From positions 124,001 to 188,000 of the forward strand of contig NZ_RAQQ01000013.1 of the NCBI RefSeq assembly GCF_003610785.1: a DNA stretch of 64,000 nt, given 5' to 3'. The notes beneath the pieces were generated by a model, which was not told the DNA's origin, ran no database searches, and worked only from the letters and a program-made list of their open reading frames with translations. The DNA comes from Micromonospora globbae. GTDB lineage: Bacteria; Actinomycetota; Actinomycetes; Mycobacteriales; Micromonosporaceae. Position 1 is the first letter of the stretch; every line of letters starts with the position of its first letter. The translations under genes and the position numbers were made by a program. Below, piece by piece: positions 8,283 to 15,334 of the stretch.

Positions 8283-8969
8283 ATGTCCTTCCGCCTGAGC
8301 TACCGGGCCGACCCGGGCAATCCCTGGTTCTCCTGGCAGTACGTGCGGGACAACTCTGACACGCTCCTCGCCGCGCTGCGCGAGCACACCTGGCTGACCG
8401 CCCGCGCCGTGCTGATCGCCGCCCTCATCGCGGTGCCGCTGGCGGTGGCGGCGTACTGGTTCCGCCCGCTCGCCGGCCCGATCCTCGCGATCACGGGCGT
8501 GTTCTACACCATCCCGTCGCTGGCCCTCTTCGCGTTCATCGCACCCTACCTGGGCATCGGCGCGGTCACCGTGCTCAGCGTGGTGGTGCTCTACGCCCTG
8601 CTGGTGATCGTCCGCAACGCGATCGCCGGGTTGACCCAGGTGCCTCCCGAGGTCCGGGAGGCGGCGGAGGGCATGGGGTACGGCCGGTGGGCGCGGCTGT
8701 TCCGGATCGACCTCCCGCTCGCCCTGCCGGGCATCCTCACCGGTCTGCGGCTGGCCACCGTCTCTACCGTGGCGCTCGTCACGGTAGGTGTCGTCATCGG
8801 TCGCGGCGGGCTCGGCCAGTTGATCTTCGCGGGCTTCCAGAACAACTTCTACAAGGCGCAGATCATGACGGGGACGCTGCTCTGCGTCCTGCTGGCCCTC
8901 GTGCTGGACCTGGCCCTCGCGGGGGTCGGCCGGCTGCTCACCCCGTGGCTCGCCCGGAGGTCGTCGTGA
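8283..8969 (+). CDS. opuCB: Quaternary-amine ABC transporter permease
   Basis: 228 residues with five to six membrane helices and the permease EAA loop EAAEGMGYGRWARLFRIDLPLALPGI that contacts the ATPase (quoted region begins near residue 125). LALFAFIAPYLGIG and the GRGGLGQLIF end segment are typical of the OpuCB/ProW-YehW group. A short soluble N-terminus (MSFRLSYRADPGNPWF) precedes the first helix. The stop overlaps the start of the second permease (GTGA). With that gene, the binding protein and the divergent ATPase it forms a complete importer. Confidence 0.9.
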   Translation: MSFRLSYRADPGNPWFSWQYVRDNSDTLLAALREHTWLTARAVLIAALIAVPLAVAAYWFRPLAGPILAITGVFYTIPSLALFAFIAPYLGIGAVTVLSVVVLYALLVIVRNAIAGLTQVPPEVREAAEGMGYGRWARLFRIDLPLALPGILTGLRLATVSTVALVTVGVVIGRGGLGQLIFAGFQNNFYKAQIMTGTLLCVLLALVLDLALAGVGRLLTPWLARRSS

Positions 8970-9688
8970 GTGTGATCGGGCAGGCGATCGTCTGGCTCAA
9001 CGACCCGCTGAACTGGACCAACCCGGGCGGCATCCTCGACCGGCTCGGCGAGCACCTCGTCCTCTCCGCCGCCGCCGTGGCGTTGGGCTGCCTGGTCGCC
9101 TGGCCGATCGGCCTCTGGCTCGGCCACACCGGGCGGGGCGGCGGGCTGGTGGTCATGGTGGCGAACGTCACGCTCGCCGTCCCGACGCTGGCGCTGCTGA
9201 CCATCCTTCCGCTGACCTTCCTCGGCTTCGGCCGGCCCTCGGTGATCGTGGCGCTGGCCGTCTTCGCGGTGCCGCCGCTGCTCGCCAACGCGTACACGGG
9301 GGTGCGTCAGGCCGACCCCGAGGCCCGGGACGCCGCGCGGGGGATGGGGCTGTCCGGCTGGCAGGTGCTGCGCCGGGTGGAACTGCCGCTGGCCGTGCCG
9401 TACCTGGCGGCCGGGTTCCGTACGGCCGCCGTGCAGGTGGTGGCGACCGCGGCGCTGGCCTCGTTCGTCAACGGCGGCGGGCTGGGCCAGATCATCCGGG
9501 CCGGGTTCGGGCTGGACATCGCGGCCGGTGGCGGGCAGATCCTCGCCGGTGGCGTGCTCGTGGCCGGGCTCGCCGTGCTGGTCGAGATCGTGCTGGCGCT
9601 GGTCGAACGGCTCGTCACGCCGCGCCCGCTGCGTGCCGCCCGCCGGGGTGCGAACCGCCGGGCCGCCGACGCGGTGACCGGGGGCTGA
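8966..9688 (+). CDS. opuCD: Quaternary-amine ABC transporter second permease
   Basis: 240 residues, about five to six membrane helices. The EAA loop is present as ARDAARGMGLSGWQVLRRVE followed by LPLAVPYLAAGFRTA; the C-terminal VNGGGLGQIIRAGFGL block matches OpuCD/YehY-type proteins. The GTG at 8966 overlaps the opuCB stop, so the two half-permeases are made in a coupled way and probably form the heterodimeric channel. A 199-bp gap with its own ribosome binding site separates it from the binding-protein gene. Confidence 0.9.
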   Translation: MSVIGQAIVWLNDPLNWTNPGGILDRLGEHLVLSAAAVALGCLVAWPIGLWLGHTGRGGGLVVMVANVTLAVPTLALLTILPLTFLGFGRPSVIVALAVFAVPPLLANAYTGVRQADPEARDAARGMGLSGWQVLRRVELPLAVPYLAAGFRTAAVQVVATAALASFVNGGGLGQIIRAGFGLDIAAGGGQILAGGVLVAGLAVLVEIVLALVERLVTPRPLRAARRGANRRAADAVTGG

Positions 9689-9887
9689 GGGCCCAGGTGC
9701 GCCGGTCGGGCCGCGCCCACCGGAAGTGACGTACGCCATGACGATCCGGTGACGAAGCTCCCCAGCGGTTGTCGTACCCCTCTGGAGGATGTTGGGTGGG
9801 AAATCGCGGGCGGCCGATCACAGGATCGCCCGTCGGACACGCGGCCGGCCCGGAACGGGTCGCGCCGGGACACGGAAGGCGGGCACG

Positions 9888-10892
9888 ATGCACGCACGTA
9901 CACGGCTGGCCGTCGGCGCGGCGGCGGCCCTCACCGCCGCCGGGCTGCTGACCGGCTGCGGCGACGCCGGCTCCTCGGGCACCGAGGCACCGCAGCAGGC
10001 GGCGAGCGGGGCGGGCTGCGCGCCCGTCGCCGGTGACCAACTGGTGGTCCTCGAGGACGACAAGAAGCTCCAGAACAGCGACAACATCATCCCGGCGGTC
10101 AACGTCGACGCGGCGCAGCCACAGGTGATCACCGCGCTCGACAAGGTCTCCGCGGCGCTGGACACGCCCAAGCTCATCCAGCTCAACAAGGCGGTCGACG
10201 TCGACCGCAAGACGCCGAAGGCGGCCGCCGAGGAGTTCGCCTCGGCCGCCGGCCTCACGTCTGGGATCGCGAAGGGCCCCGGCGGCGAGATCGTGGTCGG
10301 CGCGGGCAACTTCAGCGAGAGCGAGACGCTCGCCGAGCTCTACCGGATCGCGCTCACCGCCGCCGGCTACCAGGTGCGGGTGCAGCAGATCGGCAACCGG
10401 GAGCTCTACGAGCCGGCCCTGGAGAAGGGCGAGATCCAGGTCGTCCCGGAGTACGCGGCGACGATGGCGGAGTTCCTCAACACCAAGGTCAACGGCCAGA
10501 GTGCGGCACCGGTCTCCTCGCCCGACCTGGAGAAGACCGTGGCGGCGCTGAAGGCGACCGGCGACAAGGTGGGCATCACGTTCGGCACGCCCTCGGCCGC
10601 GCAGGACCAGAACGCGTTCGCGGTCACCACGGCGTTCGCCGACAAGTACGGCGTCCGCACCCTGTCGGATCTGGCCGCCAAGTGCTCGGGTCAGGCGACG
10701 GTGCTGGCCGGGCCGCCGGAGTGCCCGCAGCGTCCGAAGTGCCAGGCCGGCCTCGTCGAGGTCTACCGCTTCACGGCCGGCTCGTTCAGCTCGCTGGACG
10801 CGGGCGGCCCGCAGACCAAGAACGCGCTGAAGACCGGGAGCGCCAGCGTGGGGCTGGTCCTCTCCTCCGACGGCGCGCTGGCCGCCAGCTGA
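9888..10892 (+). CDS. opuCC: Osmoprotectant-binding lipoprotein of the OpuCC/ProX type, apparently circularly permuted
   Basis: 334 residues with a lipoprotein signal (LTGCGD, Cys at 24), so it is anchored outside the membrane and hands ligand to OpuCB/CD. The ligand-lobe start typical of this family (IVVGAGNFSESETLAELY, then VVPEYAAT) appears only at about residues 135-192. In canonical OpuCC/ProX that motif comes right after the signal peptide. The block that normally ends the protein (LVVLEDDKK, then DNIIPAVN, then ALDKVSAALDT and a helix with KAAAEEF) sits in front of it, at residues 52-120. The chain ends with VGLVLSSDGALAAS, the motif that normally precedes that block. The order is therefore C-lobe end first, N-lobe second. 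Ribosome binding site GGAAGG. Confidence 0.85.
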   Translation: MHARTRLAVGAAAALTAAGLLTGCGDAGSSGTEAPQQAASGAGCAPVAGDQLVVLEDDKKLQNSDNIIPAVNVDAAQPQVITALDKVSAALDTPKLIQLNKAVDVDRKTPKAAAEEFASAAGLTSGIAKGPGGEIVVGAGNFSESETLAELYRIALTAAGYQVRVQQIGNRELYEPALEKGEIQVVPEYAATMAEFLNTKVNGQSAAPVSSPDLEKTVAALKATGDKVGITFGTPSAAQDQNAFAVTTAFADKYGVRTLSDLAAKCSGQATVLAGPPECPQRPKCQAGLVEVYRFTAGSFSSLDAGGPQTKNALKTGSASVGLVLSSDGALAAS

Positions 10893-10897
10893 GCCCT

Positions 10898-10943
10898 CAC
10901 CGGCGGGCCCCGACCTGCGCCGCACGGTCGGGGCCCGCCGGTG
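10898..10943. terminator. Strong stem-loop terminator after opuCC
   Basis: An 18-bp perfect inverted repeat (CACCGGCGGGCCCCGACC at 10898-10915 with its complement at 10926-10943) around a 10-nt loop begins 5 bp after the opuCC stop. No long T-run follows, as is usual in high-GC actinomycetes. Confidence 0.85.
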
Positions 10944-11054
10944 ACACGGTGTGGTGACCGGCAGGTGGCATGCGGGCCACAGCCGGATGTCGGGGCAGCC
11001 CACCCTCACTGGGCCCGTTCCCACGCGGCGCAACTCTCGGTAGGCTGCACAGCC

Positions 11055-12836
11055 ATGCCCGCCCCCGAAACCCGACCCAGTCGCACGGTGCTGACGGTGC
11101 TCTTCTGGATCGGCGTCGGGCTGGCGCCGGTGGCGGCGTTGATCCTGCTCGTGGCGGACGGCAACGGTCCGCTGCGCTTCGCCGCGGTGCTCGCCATCCT
11201 GGCCGTGGTGCTGATCGGTCTGTCGATCGCGCTACGGGCCGACGGCGAGGGCGGCCAGGCCCGCGTCGAGGAAGTGCTCGACGAGATGGAGCAACTCCGC
11301 CGGGAGTTGCGCGGCGAGATCGTGGCCGCCGCCCAGCGGGGCAACCAGGCGCTCGACCAGGCCCAGCGGGCCCAGGAGGCGGTGGCCGCGATCCGCCGGC
11401 GGCTCGACGCCACCGGTGCCGCCCTCGTGGGGGCGGCCGAGGAGCCGGCCGGAGCCGGTCGGGCCCGGGTGCCCGCCGCCGAGGTGGACGAGGACGTCCC
11501 GCCGGGGCGGGGCCGGGCGGCGGCCCGGGAGGACGACGCACCGCGCTGGGGGCGCGACGACCGGGACGACGAACCGGTGCCGGGTCGTGGCCCGGCCCAC
11601 GGAGACCGCCCCGCCGCCGGCCGGCACGGCGCGGAGCGTCCGGCTGCCGGGACGTACGGGGACCGCGCGGGCTCGGGTGTGTACGGCGGTGACCGCCCGG
11701 CCGGCGGAACGTACGGCGACCGTGCGGGATCCGGTGTGTACGGCGGTGACCGCCCGGCCGGCGGAACGTACGGCGACCGTGCGGGATCCGGTGTCTACGG
11801 CGGTGACCGCCCGCCTGCGGCGCAGCCCGGCGTCTACGGCGCGCGCCCCGGCGACCACGACCGGGAGCCGGCGCCCCGACCGATCGGACTGGTCCGGCAC
11901 ACCGAGACCGTGCACGTCACCACCCGGCACACCATCGTGGACGGTGCGCCGGCCGAGCCGACCGGCGGCCGCTACGGCGGGTACGCCGGCGGTTGGTCGC
12001 CACCCGCCGAGGAGCGGCCCTGGGCCGGAGCCGACGACCGGTGGGCCGGCCCCGAGGAGCGCCCCTGGCCGGGGCACGCCGGCCCCGACGAGCGGCCCTG
12101 GCCGGGGCACGCCGGCCCCGAGGAGCGTCCCCGGCACGGCGACTACCGCCCGTGGGCCGGGTCCGACGCCCCGCGTGACGAACCCGGCTGGGACGCCCCG
12201 CGCGACGAGCGGCCCTGGACGGGCCGGCGCGACGAACCGGCCTGGTCCTCTCCGGACGACCAGCGCGGCTGGCCGGACCACGGTGGCGGGCCGGGTGACC
12301 GGGGCTGGGCCGACCCGGCGGAGCCGGCCCGGAGCGGACCGGCCGCCCGGCCGGACGACACCGGCGAGTACTGGACGCAGATGCGCGCCGGTGACCGCTG
12401 GGCCGCCGTCCGCGACGACGACCGGGGCCGGGAGGTGCGGATGGGCGAGCGGCGCGCCGAGGTGCACGCGGACGCCACCGGCGCCGAGTACCGGGTGGCC
12501 GACCGCTGGGCCTCCGTGCGGCACGACGAGCCGCCCCGGGAGGACTCCCGCTGGGGCGAGCCGCCCCGGGACGAGCCCCGCTGGGGCGTGGGGCGCCCGG
12601 CGTACGGGCGTGGCGACGAGGGACGGCGGGACGGCTGGGCGGAGCCCGAGGACCGGCCGGCCCTGCCCTCCGGCGGCGTCCCGGTGCCGGACGAGTGGCG
12701 CCCGCCACGGCAGCGCGACCACCGGTCGGCCGACGCCGAGCCGGAGTGGGTGGGCCGGCGCCCGCGGGCCGACGAGGAACGCCACGGGTACCCGCCGCAG
12801 GAGGCACCCCGCTCCGGCGGGGCGCGCTGGCGCTGA
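11055..12836 (+). CDS. Membrane protein with coiled coil and long low-complexity repeat tail
   Basis: 593 residues. Two membrane helices (about 13-33 and 38-56) lie at the N-terminus. A Glu/Gln/Arg-rich predicted coiled coil (about 65-120, VEEVLDEMEQLRRELRGE onward) follows. After that come more than 450 residues of Gly/Arg/Asp/Pro/Trp-rich low-complexity sequence with internal repeats: three 19-residue units (GTYGDRAGSGVYGGDRPAG type), several 11-residue GPEERPWPGHA units and paired GDRWAAVRDD/ADRWASVRHD blocks. TAGGCT at 11041-11046 lies 8 nt before the ATG (leaderless pattern). No known domain; possibly a scaffold or DivIVA-like envelope protein, but this is a guess. The antisense strand is also open here, which is a codon-bias shadow. 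Confidence 0.7.
   Translation: MPAPETRPSRTVLTVLFWIGVGLAPVAALILLVADGNGPLRFAAVLAILAVVLIGLSIALRADGEGGQARVEEVLDEMEQLRRELRGEIVAAAQRGNQALDQAQRAQEAVAAIRRRLDATGAALVGAAEEPAGAGRARVPAAEVDEDVPPGRGRAAAREDDAPRWGRDDRDDEPVPGRGPAHGDRPAAGRHGAERPAAGTYGDRAGSGVYGGDRPAGGTYGDRAGSGVYGGDRPAGGTYGDRAGSGVYGGDRPPAAQPGVYGARPGDHDREPAPRPIGLVRHTETVHVTTRHTIVDGAPAEPTGGRYGGYAGGWSPPAEERPWAGADDRWAGPEERPWPGHAGPDERPWPGHAGPEERPRHGDYRPWAGSDAPRDEPGWDAPRDERPWTGRRDEPAWSSPDDQRGWPDHGGGPGDRGWADPAEPARSGPAARPDDTGEYWTQMRAGDRWAAVRDDDRGREVRMGERRAEVHADATGAEYRVADRWASVRHDEPPREDSRWGEPPRDEPRWGVGRPAYGRGDEGRRDGWAEPEDRPALPSGGVPVPDEWRPPRQRDHRSADAEPEWVGRRPRADEERHGYPPQEAPRSGGARWR
11649..11819 (+). repeat. Three 57-bp in-frame tandem repeats
   Basis: Units start at 11649, 11706 and 11763. 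Units 2 and 3 are almost identical at DNA level (one base differs in the GTGTGTAC/GTGTCTAC part), while unit 1 has a handful of changes. The near-identity of two copies points to recent expansion by slippage or unequal recombination. Each encodes 19 residues of the Gly/Tyr/Asp/Arg-rich tail. Confidence 0.9.
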
Positions 12837-12893
12837 CCGGGGACATCGGACCGGGGAGCCCGCCGTGGAGGCCGCCCGTCGGGGTGACCGGAC

Positions 12894-14081
12894 CTACTTG
12901 TCGATGTCGCCGACCACGAAGAACATCGAGCCGAGGATCGCGATCAGGTCCGGCACGAGGCACCCCGGCAGCAGCGTGGCCAGCGCCTGCACGTTGGCGT
13001 ACGACGCCGTGCGCAGCTTGAGCCGCCACGGCGTCTTCTCGCCGCGCGAGACCAGGTAGTAGCCGTTGATGCCGAGCGGGTTCTCGGTCCACGCGTAGGT
13101 GTGCCCCTCGGGGGCCTTGACCACCTTCGGCAGCCGGGTGTTCACCGGCCCGGTCAACCGGTCGACCCGCTCCAGGCACCGCTCGGCGAGGTCGAGCGAG
13201 ACGTACACCTGGTCGAGCAGCACCTCGAACCGTGCGTGGCAGTCCCCGGCCGTGCGGGTCACCACCGGCACGTCGAGTTCGTCGTAGGCCAGGTAGGGCT
13301 CGTCGCGGCGCAGGTCCAAGTCGAGCCCGGAGGCGCGGGCGACCGGGCCGGACGCCCCGAACGCGGCGGCGTCGGCCGCGGAGAGCACCCCGACGCCGAC
13401 GGTGCGGGCCAGGAAGATGTCGTTGCGCCGGATCAGGTTGTCCAGGTCGGGCAACCGCCGGCGCACCTCGCCGATGGCGGCGCGCGCCCGGCCGGTCCAC
13501 CCGTACGGCACCTCCTCCTTCAGCCCGCCGACCCGGTTGAACATGTAGTGGATCCGGCCGCCGGAGACCTCCTCCATGACCGCCTGGAGGGTCTCCCGCT
13601 CCCGGAACGCGTAGAACATCGGCGTGATGGCGCCGATCTCCAGCGGGTAGGAGCCGAGGAACATCAGGTGGTTGAGCACCCGGTTCAGCTCCGCGAGGGC
13701 CATCCGCAGCCAGATCGCCCGCTCCGGCACCTCGAGGCCCATGAGCCGCTCGACGGCGAGCACCACACCCAGCTCGTTCGAGAACGCCGACAGCCAGTCG
13801 TGCCGGTTGGCCAGCACGATGATCTGCCGGTAGTCGCGCACCTCGAACAGCTTCTCGGCGCCCCGGTGCATGTAGCCGATGATCGGTTCGGCCGACACCA
13901 CCCGCTCGCCGTCGAGCACCAGCTTGAGCCGGAGCACGCCGTGCGTGGAGGGGTGCTGGGGGCCGATGTTGAGCACCATGTCCGTGCCGAGCTGCTCACC
14001 GCCGGTGCCCGCCACCAGGCCGGCCCCGGTGCCGACGGTCAGCTCGCGGAGATCCCGGGCGTCGGTGGTCATGCCCGTCAT
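12894..14081 (-). CDS. nuoD2: Orphan NADH-quinone oxidoreductase subunit D paralogue
   Basis: 395 residues covering the whole NuoD/49-kDa fold. Present are GPQHPSTHGVLRL (both His kept), GYMHRGAEKLFE, FLGSYPLEIGAITP and the C-terminal ATLLPGCLVPDLIAILGSMFFVVGDID. In respiratory NuoD the Tyr of the R-x-D/E-Y motif hydrogen-bonds quinone; here the motif reads NRHDWLSAF, with Trp at about residue 96. Arg73 in the MHRG motif, the residue dimethylated by NDUFAF7 in mitochondria, is kept. None of the other 13 nuo genes is near. I take the ATG at 14081, which overlaps the stop of the upstream methyltransferase (ATGA), so translation of the two is coupled. It may be a modified complex I subunit or have a separate role. 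Confidence 0.85.
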   Translation of the reverse strand: MTGMTTDARDLRELTVGTGAGLVAGTGGEQLGTDMVLNIGPQHPSTHGVLRLKLVLDGERVVSAEPIIGYMHRGAEKLFEVRDYRQIIVLANRHDWLSAFSNELGVVLAVERLMGLEVPERAIWLRMALAELNRVLNHLMFLGSYPLEIGAITPMFYAFRERETLQAVMEEVSGGRIHYMFNRVGGLKEEVPYGWTGRARAAIGEVRRRLPDLDNLIRRNDIFLARTVGVGVLSAADAAAFGASGPVARASGLDLDLRRDEPYLAYDELDVPVVTRTAGDCHARFEVLLDQVYVSLDLAERCLERVDRLTGPVNTRLPKVVKAPEGHTYAWTENPLGINGYYLVSRGEKTPWRLKLRTASYANVQALATLLPGCLVPDLIAILGSMFFVVGDIDK

Positions 14082-15280
14082 CGTGCCACGAGCGCATCGA
14101 CCGCGACGCCGACCGGTTGCCGCAGCCACCAGTGCCCGCCGAGGCCGGCCGGGTCGGTCAGCTCGGCCACCAGGGACGCCGCGGCGAGCGCCCGGACGTA
14201 CCCGGCGGGGTCGCTCGCGGCCAGGCTCAGCGGCGGTCGGCCGCCGTCGGCCCCGAGCGCCCGCATCGCCTCCCGCTGCGACCCCAGGGCGTACGCACAC
14301 CCGGCGACCCGCACACCGGCGGAGGCGACCGAGTCCACGGCGACGTGGGCGGTCACGTCGCACGAGCCGTCCGGCACCGGCGGCACCTGCCGTCCACCCC
14401 GGTACCCGGTCAACGTCCCGTCCACGGGCCGCCCGTCCCGCAGGTGCCCGTAGTCCACGGCCAACGCCAGTCCCCGGTCGAGCCTGCCGACCGCGTCGGC
14501 CCACGCCTCGTCGCGGCTCCTGCCGATCTCCGCCCGTACACCCGTCACGGTGGGGGTTTGGCTCGCACCGCCGGTCCCGGCTGTGGGCTCGACTGCCAGG
14601 TGTCCGCCGGGTACGGGCCACCAGGTTTCGAGCCAGGCGGCGTCCTCGGGTCCGACCGGGTCACCGACGCTCTCCTCGCCCGTGGTCGGGTCGACCAGCA
14701 GGTAACGCCAGCCGTCGCTGGCGGATACCGCGATGTCGAGGGGCACGTTGTCCAGCCACTCGGTGGCCAGGAGAACCCCGGTGATCCCGGAGGGGATCTC
14801 GTGCACCCAGGCGATCCGCTGGGGCAGGTCCGCCGGTCTGGGGGCGAGTTCGACGGCTGTGAACCGTACGCGCTCGGCCAGCGGGACCGCGACGGCGGGC
14901 GACCGGCCGGCGGACCCGGACGCGGGTGCGGCGGGCGACGGGCGGCCGGCGGCCGTGGACGTCAGGGTTTCCGGGGAGCCCGCCCGCGGAGGGATCAAGC
15001 CTGACCGCCCGGAGCGGGTGGGCTCCCCGGAAACCCCGAGGGTCTCCATCAACGCGCGCAGAAGCTCCCCGCGCCCGGCGCCCACGTCGACCACGTCGAG
15101 GCGGGACGGACGGCCGAGGGCGGCGTCCACGTGTTCGACCACGTGGAGGAGGGCACGGGCGAACGCCGGGGACGCGTGCACCGAGGTGCGGAAGTGCCCC
15201 GCCGGGCCCGCCCCGGCGACGAAGAAGCCGCCCGGGCCGTAGAGCGCCCGGTCCATGGCGTCCCGCCAGCGCATCGGCAT
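14078..15280 (-). CDS. MidA/NDUFAF7-family SAM-dependent methyltransferase
   Basis: 400 residues. The start MPMRWRDAMDRALYGPGGFF and HFRTSVHASPAFARALL match the N-terminal MidA signature (substrate end of PF02636), LDVVDVGAGRGELLRAL is the SAM-binding loop, TAVELAPRPADLP the acidic loop, and VLLATEWLDNVPLDI and LALAVDYGH are further conserved blocks. Mitochondrial NDUFAF7 of this family dimethylates an Arg in the NuoD homologue NDUFS2, and here the gene is translationally coupled to a NuoD paralogue. Residues ~80-130 hold an unusual Gly/Ser/Pro/Thr-rich insert, part of which is encoded by a palindrome. Transcribed with nuoD2 from a start at 15280. Confidence 0.8.
   Translation of the reverse strand: MPMRWRDAMDRALYGPGGFFVAGAGPAGHFRTSVHASPAFARALLHVVEHVDAALGRPSRLDVVDVGAGRGELLRALMETLGVSGEPTRSGRSGLIPPRAGSPETLTSTAAGRPSPAAPASGSAGRSPAVAVPLAERVRFTAVELAPRPADLPQRIAWVHEIPSGITGVLLATEWLDNVPLDIAVSASDGWRYLLVDPTTGEESVGDPVGPEDAAWLETWWPVPGGHLAVEPTAGTGGASQTPTVTGVRAEIGRSRDEAWADAVGRLDRGLALAVDYGHLRDGRPVDGTLTGYRGGRQVPPVPDGSCDVTAHVAVDSVASAGVRVAGCAYALGSQREAMRALGADGGRPPLSLAASDPAGYVRALAAASLVAELTDPAGLGGHWWLRQPVGVAVDALVAR
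14965..15036. repeat. 72-bp palindromic element within the MidA-family gene
   Basis: Two 23-nt arms (14965-14987 and 15014-15036) are complementary at 22 positions around a 26-nt loop. The single non-match is G14982 against T15019. The element is in frame and encodes about 24 residues of the Gly/Ser/Pro/Arg-rich insert between the SAM-binding loop and the next conserved strand. It has the look of a mobile palindromic element carried in a coding sequence. Confidence 0.85.
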
Positions 15281-15334
15281 CAGTTCATCTCCGGTTCAGG
15301 GTCCGTCACCGTGCCGACCCTACGGTCAGCCGGT

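Noticed and set aside
8285..8310. tRNA-like GGTAGCTCAGG on the minus strand
   Set aside because: No T-loop GTTCGA or acceptor pairing follows; the bases are codons of opuCB.
11649..11819. Tandem repeats as a CRISPR array
   Set aside because: Units are contiguous without spacers and code in frame for a repeat protein.
11232..12785. 517-codon minus-strand frame opposite the repeat protein
   Set aside because: The plus frame has membrane helices, a coiled coil and a leaderless promoter; the minus frame is Arg/Gly/Val low complexity without signals.
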